In this document: positions 47,123 through 58,002 of the stretch, piece after piece
How the letters are laid out: every line of letters starts with the position of its first letter
Position numbering within the stretch: the stretch's first letter is position 1
Assembly: GCF_030682515.1 (NCBI RefSeq)
Contig: NZ_JAUXOD010000064.1
Coordinates: forward strand, 1 to 64,000
DNA: 64,000 nucleotides
Origin: Hoeflea sp.
GTDB lineage: Bacteria; Pseudomonadota; Alphaproteobacteria; Rhizobiales; Rhizobiaceae
Direction: 5' to 3'
The notes under the pieces: model-generated
Seen by the model: the letters and a program-made list of their open reading frames with translations, nothing else
What the model was told of the DNA's origin: nothing
Databases searched by the model: none
Position numbers and translations under genes: made by a program

Positions 47123-48595
47123 TCACGCCGGGACGAACTGCTCGATTGTGTCGGCAATGATGTCGATCCCGCCGGGGATCTTGGCGCTGTCGATCGAGGA
47201 ATAGGCGATCCGGAAATAGCGTCTGCCATCCTCCGGATTCTCGAAGAAGAAGTGCCCGGGCTCGATCAGCACGCCGCGCTGCCTCAGCGCCTGGGAGAGA
47301 TCGCCGGCGTCGATCCCCTCCGGCGTCTGCATCCAGAAGCTCGAGCCGCCCGACACGTCCGCGCCGGCGATGTGCAGGCCGCGGCGGTCGATCGCCTCCT
47401 GCATCACCTCGCGTCGGCGCCGGTAGGTCTGGCCCATGCGCGCCACCAGCGCGTCGAAATGGCCGAGCGACAGGAAATTCGCGACCGTGCGTTGCAGGTG
47501 GCCCGGAGGGTGCCTGACGATCACCATGCGCAGCGCCCGCGCCTCGCGGATGAAGGTCTCAGACCCCACCATGTAGCCGAGCCTGAGGCCAGGAAACAGT
47601 GATTTGGAAAACGAGCCGACATAGATCACCCGTCCTTCCTCATCGAGCGACTTGAGCGCCGGCGCCGGTGGGTTGAGGAACGACATCTCGAATTCGTAGT
47701 CGTCCTCGACGATCAGGAAATCGTCTCGCGACGCCATCTTGAGAAGCTCCTGCCGCCGCTCGAGCGGCATGGTCACGCTGGTCGGGCAATGATGGCTGGG
47801 CGTGGTGAACACCACGTCGGTCTCCGCCGGCAACGCGTCGAGTCGCATGCCGGCGTGATCGACCGGGACATTGACCACGTTGCAGCGCGCCAGGTTCAGC
47901 GCCACTCTCAAGCCCGGATAGCCGGGGTTCTCCATCACCGCCGTCCGCCGCTGGTTGAGCAGCACCTGGGCTGCGAGCCACAGCGCGTTCTGTCCGCCCA
48001 TGGTGATCAGGATCTGTTCGGGCTTGGCCTGGATGCCGCGCCGCGGCAGCGAGTTGAGCGCGATATATTTGACCAGCTCCGGGTCGTCGCGCTCGTAGCT
48101 GTCGGCAGTCACCGTCGCGAATTCGCGCTTGCCCAGTGCCTGCAGCGCGCATTGCCGCCAGTTGGAGTGATCGAAGATCCGCTCGTCGGCCTGGCCATAG
48201 ATGAACGGATAGGGATAGCTGCGCCAGTCCACCGGTTTTTCGACCAGCACCTGGCCGGTGTAGCGCTGGCCGATGGCCCGGTTCCAGTCGACCTTGTCTC
48301 CCATCACGCCCTTCGGCGCATCGAACCGGCTGCGCTGCGGCGCGGTGGGCGAGACGTAATAGCCCGAGCGTCCCCTGGCGACGAGATAGTCGTCCGAGAC
48401 CAGCTCGCTGTAGGCGAGCGTTACGGTGATCCGGCTGATGGCGAGATGCGCCGCAAGCTTGCGGCTCGAGGGCAGCTTGGCGCCCGGAATGAAGCGCCCG
48501 GACAGCACGCCTTCGCTGATCATGCGCTGAATTTTCTGCTGCAGTGTTCCCTCGAACTTCGGGTCGAGGAAAAATGTGTCTATCGGAATCGACAT
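47123..48595 (-). CDS. tauR: TauR, MocR-type taurine regulator
   Basis: TauR is a MocR/GntR-family activator of taurine genes. The 490-residue product has an N-terminal winged helix (about 12-80; SSRKLAAHLAISRITVTLAYSEL is the recognition region). An aminotransferase-fold domain follows, with the PLP lysine at Lys331 (GSFSKSLFPGLRLG), which senses the amino-compound ligand. It is flanked by xsc and tpa, which settles its role. A perfect 16-bp palindrome starts 25 bp upstream and may mediate autoregulation. Confidence 0.92.
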   Translation of the reverse strand: MSIPIDTFFLDPKFEGTLQQKIQRMISEGVLSGRFIPGAKLPSSRKLAAHLAISRITVTLAYSELVSDDYLVARGRSGYYVSPTAPQRSRFDAPKGVMGDKVDWNRAIGQRYTGQVLVEKPVDWRSYPYPFIYGQADERIFDHSNWRQCALQALGKREFATVTADSYERDDPELVKYIALNSLPRRGIQAKPEQILITMGGQNALWLAAQVLLNQRRTAVMENPGYPGLRVALNLARCNVVNVPVDHAGMRLDALPAETDVVFTTPSHHCPTSVTMPLERRQELLKMASRDDFLIVEDDYEFEMSFLNPPAPALKSLDEEGRVIYVGSFSKSLFPGLRLGYMVGSETFIREARALRMVIVRHPPGHLQRTVANFLSLGHFDALVARMGQTYRRRREVMQEAIDRRGLHIAGADVSGGSSFWMQTPEGIDAGDLSQALRQRGVLIEPGHFFFENPEDGRRYFRIAYSSIDSAKIPGGIDIIADTIEQFVPA

Positions 48596-48619
48596 ACGAT
48601 CGCCCAGCCGGTTTTCACC

Positions 48620-48635
48620 AGTCTATCGATAGACT
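48620..48635 (-). promoter_or_regulatory. AGTCTATCGATAGACT palindrome before tauR
   Basis: A perfect 16-bp palindrome lies in the tauR-tpa gap. Each arm (ATAGACTTA or its complement) partly matches the CTGGACTTAA element reported for TauR, so autoregulation is plausible. Confidence 0.45.
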
Positions 48636-48710
48636 TACGCCGGCGAAAGAGGCAGGCGGGCGATTGCCCTGCCCCTTCGATGCTGGACGGCTTCCACCCG
48701 CCTGGCCAGG

Positions 48711-50093
48711 TTATCCGAACACCTTCGTCAGCGCCTTGTCGACGCTCTCGGTGATCTGGTCGATGTCGCTGGCGGTGGCGATCAGCGCTGGCGAGAAACA
48801 CAGCGTGTTGTTGAAGCCGGGCAGCGACCGGTTGGTGGCACCGATGATGACGCCCTGCGCCATGCAGTCGGCCACCACGGCCTGCACCCTTTTCTCCTCG
48901 GCGGGCTCGCGCGATGTCCGGTCGCTCACCAGTTCCGCGCCGATGAACAGCCCCTTGCCGCGCACGTCGCCGATGACGGCGTGCCTGTCCTGCAGCGCCC
49001 GAAGATTGTCCATCATCCGGGCGCCCATCACTTGCGTGTTCTCGATCAGGTTCTCGTCCTCGACGATGCGCATGTTCTCGAGCGCGGCGGCGGGACCGGC
49101 AGCGCAGCCGCCGAAGGTCGAGATGTCGCGGAAATAGGACATCGGATCCGACGCGTCGTCCTTGAACTGCTCGAACACGGCTTCCGTCGTCACGGTGCAG
49201 GAAATCGCCGCGTAACCGGAGGCAACGCCCTTGGCCATGGTGACGAAATCCGGCTTGACGCCGTAATGCTGGTAGCCGAACCAGGCCCCGGTGCGGCCGA
49301 CGCCGCAGACGACCTCGTCGATGTGCAAAAGGATCTTGTATTTGGCGCAGATCTCCTGGACCCGCTCCCAGTAGCCCTCGGGCGGGGTGATCACGCCGCC
49401 GCCGGCGGTGATCGGCTCCAGGCACAGCCCGCCCACCGTATCGGGACCCTCGCGCAGGATCACCTCCTCGATGGCATTGGCCGCGGCCAGGCCGTAGCTT
49501 TCGGCATCGGGGAACTGGTTGCGGTACTCAAGGCAGTGCGGCACCATCACGAAACCCGGCGCGAGCGGTCCATACTGCTCGACCCGCTGCGGCTGGCCGC
49601 CGGCCGAAAGCGCCGCCAGCGTCGTGCCGTGGTAGTCCCGGTCCCGGTAGAGGATCTTGTACTTCCGGCCGCCATGGTGCCGGTGCGAGATCTGGCGGAT
49701 CATCTTGAACGCCTTCTCGTTGGCTTCCGAGCCGGAATTCGAATAATAGACCCGGCTCATACCAGGCATCTTCTCGATCAGCTTCTTGGCGAACAGGGCG
49801 CCGGGAATCGAGCCGGCGCTGTTGGCGAAATAGTTCATCTTGACCAGCTGGTCGCGCACCGCATTGGCGATGCTTTCGCGGCCGTAGCCGACATTGACCG
49901 TCCACACCCCGCCCGACACCCCGTCCAGATGCTCCTTGCCGGTCGCGTCCCAGACCCGCATGCCGCGACCCTCGACCATGATCCGCGGATCGATGGTCTC
50001 GAACGGCTTGTGCTGGATCAGGTGATGCCAGACATGGGCCCGGTCGGCCTCGATGACCGCCTGGATGTCGTTGGGCTGGATGGGCAGGTTCAT
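48711..50093 (-). CDS. tpa: Taurine:pyruvate aminotransferase
   Basis: Tpa transfers the amino group of taurine to pyruvate, giving sulfoacetaldehyde and alanine. The 460-residue class III aminotransferase has the PLP lysine Lys288 (VTMAKGVASGY) and Asp259 (LLHIDEV). I start at MNLPIQPND with GGGAGG upstream; the long open frame to 50267 crosses the promoter region and is not real. It shares the minus strand with tauR, 115 bp away, and is divergent from tauA. No alanine dehydrogenase to regenerate pyruvate is present here. Confidence 0.94.
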   Translation of the reverse strand: MNLPIQPNDIQAVIEADRAHVWHHLIQHKPFETIDPRIMVEGRGMRVWDATGKEHLDGVSGGVWTVNVGYGRESIANAVRDQLVKMNYFANSAGSIPGALFAKKLIEKMPGMSRVYYSNSGSEANEKAFKMIRQISHRHHGGRKYKILYRDRDYHGTTLAALSAGGQPQRVEQYGPLAPGFVMVPHCLEYRNQFPDAESYGLAAANAIEEVILREGPDTVGGLCLEPITAGGGVITPPEGYWERVQEICAKYKILLHIDEVVCGVGRTGAWFGYQHYGVKPDFVTMAKGVASGYAAISCTVTTEAVFEQFKDDASDPMSYFRDISTFGGCAAGPAAALENMRIVEDENLIENTQVMGARMMDNLRALQDRHAVIGDVRGKGLFIGAELVSDRTSREPAEEKRVQAVVADCMAQGVIIGATNRSLPGFNNTLCFSPALIATASDIDQITESVDKALTKVFG

Positions 50094-50169
50094 GGTGGTC
50101 CCTCCCGGGGATGGTGGTGACGGCCGGAGCCTTGGCGAGAAAACCATCGCCGATGTCCCGGTCAAGAGA

Positions 50170-50202
50170 ATAGGGCCAGTGGGTGTCGAGCCATATGGCC
50201 AG
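50170..50202 (-). promoter_or_regulatory. CTGGCC direct repeats upstream of tpa
   Basis: Read on the minus strand, CTGGCCATAT (50202-50193) and CTGGCCCTAT (50179-50170) are nearly identical and 23 bp apart, in the same orientation as tpa. They match the pairs before xsc and tauA and are candidate TauR sites. Confidence 0.5.
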
Positions 50203-50245
50203 AAAAATCCAAATAAAACCAACGGCCTGAGCCGGAATGGATAAA

Positions 50246-50322
50246 CTGGTACAATGCGGTTTGTCAATTTGGCGCTATGGGTTTGACTCCCGAATTGATC
50301 GACTTCACTTTATTGGCGCAAT
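50246..50322 (+). promoter_or_regulatory. Phased direct repeats upstream of tauA
   Basis: CTGGTACAAT (50246), TTGGCGCTAT (50269) and TTGGCGCAAT (50313) start 23 and 44 bp apart, so all face one side of the helix. They sit in the 342-bp tpa-tauA gap (50094-50435), which otherwise holds no gene. Putative TauR operators for the transporter operon. Confidence 0.5.
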
Positions 50323-50435
50323 ATCAACGATATAAAAAGCCATGAACGGGAACAGGGCCGGGGACTTCGCGTCTGTCCGGCGTCACACTGCAATCGGAAG
50401 GCCGGCGCACCGCTGGCCCGGACAGGGAGCATGAC

Positions 50436-51428
50436 ATGAAAACCGCATCACGAATTTCCGCATTGTTGGCTGGCATTGCAATTCTAGCCTCCGCATCGGC
50501 CGCCAAGGCCGAAGAAATCACGGTCGCCTACTTCCTGGAATGGCCGATGCCGTTTCAGTATGCCAAGGCCACCGGCCTCTATGACGAGGCGCTCGGCATG
50601 AAAGTGAACTGGAAATCCTTCGACGCCGGCACGGCCATGTCCGCCGCCATGGCCTCGGGCGACGTCCAGATCTCCGTGAGCCAGGGCGTGCCGCCCTTCG
50701 TGGTGGCCACCTCCGCCGGCCAGGACCTGCAGGTCGCCGACATCGCCGTGGTCTACAACGACAACGACAACTGCGTGGTCAAGACCGATCTCGAGATCAC
50801 CAAGGACAATGCCAAGGAGCTTGAGGGCAAGAAGGTCGCGGTCCCCGTCGGCACCGCCGCCCATTACGGCTTCCTCAAGCAGATGGCGCATTTCGGCGTC
50901 GATGTCTCGGCCATGGAAGTCGTCGACATGGCTCCGCCGGATGGTGCTGCCGCCTTTGCCCAGGGCAGCCTCGACATGTTCTGTGGCTGGGGTGGTGCGC
51001 TGCGCCGCGCGCAGGAACACGGCAATGTGCTGCTGACCGGCGCCGAGAAGGACGCCATCGGCATTTCCGTCTATGACGTCACCTCGGTGTCGGCCACGTT
51101 TGCCGCCGAGAATGCCGAGGTCCTGGCGAAATTCCTCAAGGTCACCGCCGACATGAACGCCAAGTGGCTGACCGATTCGGCGGAAATGCTGCCGGTCATC
51201 GCCAAGGACGCGGGCATGAGCGAGGAAGACACCGCCGATACGCTCAAGGGCTTCCAGTTCCCGACAATCGAAGAGCAATTGTCGGAAAAATGGCTGGGCG
51301 GCGCAACGCCGGCGTTCCTCAAGGGCGTAGGCGACTTCTTCAAGGAACAGGGCAACATCCCTGAATCGCGCGAAACCTATGCCGGCGCCGTCAACACCGG
51401 TCCGCTCGAAGCCGCCTCGAAAATGTAG
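50436..51428 (+). CDS. tauA: Taurine ABC transporter substrate-binding protein
   Basis: TauA is the periplasmic taurine-capturing protein. The 330-residue precursor has a signal peptide ending about residue 25 (ASAAKA before EEITVAYF). The body is of the NMT1/SsuA fold with a long ligand-binding region (PVGTAAHYGFLKQM and VVDMAPPDGAAAF). GGGAG precedes the ATG. A strong hairpin separates it from tauB, allowing more TauA than membrane parts. Confidence 0.92.
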   Translation: MKTASRISALLAGIAILASASAAKAEEITVAYFLEWPMPFQYAKATGLYDEALGMKVNWKSFDAGTAMSAAMASGDVQISVSQGVPPFVVATSAGQDLQVADIAVVYNDNDNCVVKTDLEITKDNAKELEGKKVAVPVGTAAHYGFLKQMAHFGVDVSAMEVVDMAPPDGAAAFAQGSLDMFCGWGGALRRAQEHGNVLLTGAEKDAIGISVYDVTSVSATFAAENAEVLAKFLKVTADMNAKWLTDSAEMLPVIAKDAGMSEEDTADTLKGFQFPTIEEQLSEKWLGGATPAFLKGVGDFFKEQGNIPESRETYAGAVNTGPLEAASKM

Positions 51429-51445
51429 ACCAGGACTTGATCCGC

Positions 51446-51479
51446 GGGCTGCCGGACGGTTCTCTGTCCGGCAGCCCGT
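51446..51479 (+). terminator. Intercistronic hairpin between tauA and tauB
   Basis: A perfect 13-bp stem, CGGGCTGCCGGAC and its complement, with an 8-base loop is followed by only three T bases, 17 bp after the tauA stop. It is best read as a partial terminator or 3' stabiliser that boosts binding-protein mRNA over the tauBC part. Confidence 0.75.
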
Positions 51480-51512
51480 TTGCGGCGCAATGACCCCATG
51501 ATTGGAGCAGCC

Positions 51513-52319
51513 ATGGGCAACCTGGTGATCGACAACCTATCCATGCGTTTCGACCTGCCCAATGGCGGATCGGTCCAGGCGCTCAAGAACGTCTCGCTGG
51601 AGCTTGCCAAGGGCGAGCTTCTGGCCGTGCTTGGGCCTTCGGGCTGCGGCAAGACCACGCTTCTCAACATTGTGGCCGGGTTTCTCGCGCCGACCGACGG
51701 CAAGGTGACGCTCAACGGCAAGACCGTGACCGGCCCAGGGCCGGAGCGCGGCATGGTGTTCCAGCAGGGGGCGCTGTTCGAATGGATGAATGTGCGGCGC
51801 AACATCTCCTTCGGCCCCGACATGGCCGGACGTCCGGCCGCCGAAACCAGGCCGGTGGTCGAAAACCTGCTCCGCACCGTGGGCCTGCAGGATTTCGGCG
51901 ACAAGATGATCTATGAGCTGTCGGGCGGCATGCAGCAGCGCGTGGCGCTGGCGCGGTGCTTGGCAAATGATCCCGACGTCATCCTGATGGACGAGCCGCT
52001 GGGCGCGCTCGACGCGCTGACCCGCGAGAAGATGCAGGGCCTGGTGCTCAAGCTGTGGAAGGAAACCGGGAAGACCATCATCCTCATCACCCATTCGGTC
52101 GAGGAGGCGCTGCTCTTGGGCGAGCGTCTTCTGGTGATGGCGCCGCGTCCCGGCCGGATCCACAAGGAGTACAATCTCCCCTTCGCCGAGATGGGCGTCG
52201 GCCGCGACCTGCGGCTGGTCAAGAAGGAGCGCGAGTTCGCCGAGCGCCGGGAGGAAATCCTCGGCATGATCTGGGACATGGAGGAAGAGATCATGGGCCG
52301 CCAGGAGGAAACGGCATGA
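51513..52319 (+). CDS. tauB: Taurine ABC transporter ATP-binding protein
   Basis: TauB is the cytoplasmic ATPase of the importer. The 268-residue product has Walker A GPSGCGKT at 41-48, signature LSGGMQQR, Walker B VILMDEPLGALD and the H-loop THSVEEA. I start at the ATG at 51513, with GGAG five bases upstream; ATG at 51498 is in frame and would add five residues. The stop overlaps the tauC start (ATGA). Confidence 0.93.
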   Translation: MGNLVIDNLSMRFDLPNGGSVQALKNVSLELAKGELLAVLGPSGCGKTTLLNIVAGFLAPTDGKVTLNGKTVTGPGPERGMVFQQGALFEWMNVRRNISFGPDMAGRPAAETRPVVENLLRTVGLQDFGDKMIYELSGGMQQRVALARCLANDPDVILMDEPLGALDALTREKMQGLVLKLWKETGKTIILITHSVEEALLLGERLLVMAPRPGRIHKEYNLPFAEMGVGRDLRLVKKEREFAERREEILGMIWDMEEEIMGRQEETA

Positions 52320-53584
52320 TCGTCTTTCTGCTCTATGTGACCATCTTCGCGGCCGCCTTCGGCCTCTACCGGGTCTGGGAGCGCAAGCGCCATCACCTTC
52401 ATGATTTCGCGAGCCTCAAGACCGTCACCTTTGGCGACGAGAGCGCGGTCTCGCCCAACCGATTTGCCTCGGTCATCTCCATCATCGCCCTGTTTGCCAT
52501 CTGGGGCGCCTTCACCGGGTCGGTGATCACACCCCTGCATGTGCCGGGTCCCTTTGTCGGCGACGCGAGCTTCACCTACACTGCCCGCAACGCCGCCGGC
52601 GAGACCGACGACGCAACCGTCCACATGCGGGTCTACCGGGTCGGCGAGGACGTGCCGCTGCCGGAACTGCCGGTCGACCAGGCCGGATTCGCCATGGATG
52701 ATGCGCTCAAGATCGGCGCCTGGCGGTCGGTTCTCGCCCGTCCCAGTGAAAACGACACCGGCGGCGAGGATGACGGCTACAGTGTGATCGCCATCGACGG
52801 CCAGCCGATCGCCGCGGGCGGCACCGTCCGGTTTTCGGACGGAGAGGTCACCATGACCTCCAAGGGCAGCCTGTCGATCAAGCCCGACAAGGGCTGGCAG
52901 ATGGAGCCGATCTGGCTGCCGGCGCCGGAAGCCGTGGTGTCCCGCCTGGTTGAAATCGCCAATGACGGCTACAAGAACGTCTCGCTGTGGAACCATCTCG
53001 GCTCCTCGCTCGGCCGGGTCATTGCCGGCTTCGTCATCGGCAGCATCATCGGTATCCCGCTCGGCTACGCCATGGGCCTGTCCAACTGGTTTCGCGGCTG
53101 GTTCGATCCGATCGTCGAGTTCATGCGGCCGGTGCCGCCCCTGGCGCTGATCCCGCTGATCATCATCTGGTTCGGCATCGGCGAGCAGGGCAAGGTCATC
53201 CTGCTGTTCCTCGCTGCCCTCTGGATCATGACCATCTCCGCCCGCGCCGGCGTCTCGGGGGTGCGCATCTCCAAGGTGCATGCGGCCTATTCGCTCGGCG
53301 CCTCGAAATGGCAGATCCTCAGGCATGTCATCGTGCCCAACTCCCTGCCGGAGATCTTCACCGGCGCGCGCGTCGCCATGGGCGTCTGCTGGGGCACGGT
53401 GGTGGCCGCCGAACTGGTCGCCGCCGACCGCGGCGCGGGCATGATGATCGTCAATGCGTCGAAGTTCCAGCTCACCGACATCGTCATCCTCGGCATCATC
53501 CTGATCGGCATTATCGGCTATGGCATCGATATCCTGATGCGCGTGGCCGAGAAATGGCTCGTGCCCTGGAAGGGCCGCGGCTGA
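52316..53584 (+). CDS. tauC: Taurine ABC transporter permease with extracytoplasmic insertion
   Basis: TauC is the inner-membrane permease. At 422 residues it is about 140 longer than usual TauC/SsuC. Membrane segments at 1-18 and about 52-72 are followed by a soluble, Asp/Gly-rich beta-like stretch (about 78-200) with no membrane segments. The normal permease domain (LPAPEAVVSRL at 201, then five helices) and the EAA-like loop (HAAYSLGASKWQILRHVIVPNSLP) follow. The insertion should face the periplasm and could help dock TauA; this is inference. A bidirectional terminator follows. Confidence 0.9.
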   Translation: MIVFLLYVTIFAAAFGLYRVWERKRHHLHDFASLKTVTFGDESAVSPNRFASVISIIALFAIWGAFTGSVITPLHVPGPFVGDASFTYTARNAAGETDDATVHMRVYRVGEDVPLPELPVDQAGFAMDDALKIGAWRSVLARPSENDTGGEDDGYSVIAIDGQPIAAGGTVRFSDGEVTMTSKGSLSIKPDKGWQMEPIWLPAPEAVVSRLVEIANDGYKNVSLWNHLGSSLGRVIAGFVIGSIIGIPLGYAMGLSNWFRGWFDPIVEFMRPVPPLALIPLIIIWFGIGEQGKVILLFLAALWIMTISARAGVSGVRISKVHAAYSLGASKWQILRHVIVPNSLPEIFTGARVAMGVCWGTVVAAELVAADRGAGMMIVNASKFQLTDIVILGIILIGIIGYGIDILMRVAEKWLVPWKGRG

Positions 53585-53607
53585 GCTGAACCTCGCCGCA
53601 AACGAGA

Positions 53608-53640
53608 AACCCGCCGCTTGGGGCAAGCGGCGGGTTTTTA
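53608..53640. terminator. Bidirectional terminator, tauC/gyrB
   Basis: AACCCGCCGCTTG pairs perfectly with CAAGCGGCGGGTT around a 3-base GGG loop, followed by TTT on the plus strand and preceded by AAA, so it can stop both tauC and the convergent gyrB. Confidence 0.92.
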
Positions 53641-53675
53641 TGTCTTGAGGCGCGGTCGCCGGTACGGACTGCAGC

Positions 53676-56354
<2,679 letters not shown>

Positions 56355-56372
56355 TCATAAAGGAAAGACCGC

Positions 56373-57770
56373 ATGACCTTCATCGCCCACCCGTTTGTGC
56401 CGCCGGCCCCGGTGCCGCGCACGACGCCGCCGTCGCGGTTCGAGATCATCCGCACTGTCATGCGCAACCCGCTCGAACTGTGGGGCGAGCCTTCGTTCCG
56501 GCTGGAATGGATGAAGACCAAGTTCTTCAACGAGCGCACGCTGATCGCCAATCACCCCGGCCTGGTCCGCCACGTGCTGGTCGACAACGCCAAGAACTAC
56601 CGCATGGCGACGATCCGCCAGCTCATTCTGCGACCGATTCTGCGCGACGGGCTGCTGACCGCCGAAGGCGAGACCTGGCGGCGCTCGCGCAAGGCCATGG
56701 CGCCGGTGTTCACGCCGCGCCACGCCCAGGGCTTTGCCGTGCAGATGCTCGAGCAGTCGCGCGCCTTCACGACGCGGTACGAATCAGCCGCCGAGACAGG
56801 CGAGATCCGCGACCTTGCCATCGACATGACCGAACTCACCTTCGACATTCTCGCAGCCACCCTGTTTTCGGGTCAGGTCGCCGGAACCGAGGCGGAATTC
56901 GCCGGCGACATCGAGAAGCTGCTCTCCACCATGGGCCGGGTCGATCCGATGGACCTGCTCAAGGCGCCCGCCTGGGTGCCGCGCATCAGGCGCATGTTCG
57001 GCCAGGGCGTGCTCGCCAAGTTCCGCGCCATCGTCAAGCAGACCATGGCCGACCGCGAGCATCTGATGCGCACCGATCCGGACGCCGTGCCCGAGGATTT
57101 CCTGACCCTGCTGATCCGTCTGCAGGGCCCCGAGGGCCTCACCGTCGACGAGATCGAGGACAACATCATCACTTTCATCGGCGCCGGCCACGAGACCACG
57201 GCGCGGGCACTGGGGTGGACGCTCTATTGCCTGGCCAACTCCCCCACCGACCGGGCGATGGTCGAAGCCGAGATCGATGCCGTGCTGGCAAGCGAGCCCG
57301 ATCCGGTCAAGTGGCTCGACCTGATGCCCTGGACCCGCGCCGCCTTCGAGGAGGCGATGCGGCTCTATCCGCCGGCGCCGTCGATCAACCGCGCCGCCAT
57401 CGAAGATGACCGATGGGACAACGGCAAGGGCGAAACCGTGACCATCGAGGCGGGCACCACGGTGCTGGTGATGCCCTGGACCCTGCACCGCCACACCAAG
57501 CTCTGGGAGCAGCCCGGAGCCTTCATCCCCTCGCGCTTCCTGCCCGAAAACCGCGGTATCATCGACCGTTACCAGTATCTTCCCTTTGGCGTCGGCCCGC
57601 GCATCTGCATCGGCGCCACCTTCGCGCTGCAGGAGGCGGTGATCGCGCTGGGCGTTTTACTGTCCGAATACCGCTTCGACTGCGTGGCCGAAACCAAGCC
57701 CTGGCCGGTGCAGAAACTCACCACCCAGCCCGAGGGCGGGCTGCCGATGCGGGTCAGCCGTCGCCAATGA
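56373..57770 (+). CDS. Cytochrome P450
   Basis: This 465-residue cytosolic P450 has the I-helix oxygen-binding GAGHETTAR, the ExxR of AFEEAMRLYPPAPS and the heme loop FGVGPRICIGATFA with ligand Cys412. AAGGAAAG precedes the ATG. No ferredoxin, reductase or biosynthetic partner gene is adjacent, so the substrate cannot be guessed; the sequence has the style of bacterial CYP102-like or fatty-acid/terpene P450s without a fused reductase. It is divergent from gyrB. Confidence 0.93.
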   Translation: MTFIAHPFVPPAPVPRTTPPSRFEIIRTVMRNPLELWGEPSFRLEWMKTKFFNERTLIANHPGLVRHVLVDNAKNYRMATIRQLILRPILRDGLLTAEGETWRRSRKAMAPVFTPRHAQGFAVQMLEQSRAFTTRYESAAETGEIRDLAIDMTELTFDILAATLFSGQVAGTEAEFAGDIEKLLSTMGRVDPMDLLKAPAWVPRIRRMFGQGVLAKFRAIVKQTMADREHLMRTDPDAVPEDFLTLLIRLQGPEGLTVDEIEDNIITFIGAGHETTARALGWTLYCLANSPTDRAMVEAEIDAVLASEPDPVKWLDLMPWTRAAFEEAMRLYPPAPSINRAAIEDDRWDNGKGETVTIEAGTTVLVMPWTLHRHTKLWEQPGAFIPSRFLPENRGIIDRYQYLPFGVGPRICIGATFALQEAVIALGVLLSEYRFDCVAETKPWPVQKLTTQPEGGLPMRVSRRQ

Positions 57771-58002
57771 ATGTCGCGCACAAACGGATCGATTTGAGCG
57801 ATAAATTACATGATTGAAAACAAGGCGCTGAAGCCGCCCTCGCACACCCGGTCGGATGCGCGGCGCTGCAAGTGCCGGACCGGCGCCTGGGCGTGGGCCA
57901 GCGGCCAGGAGCCAAGGCGAGGGTGGTGGCGTCCGGCGCAAAACCGCCTTATGAGGCAGTCACGCCCCTGGAAGAACAAAAGCGCAGAATTGGACCACGG
58001 AC

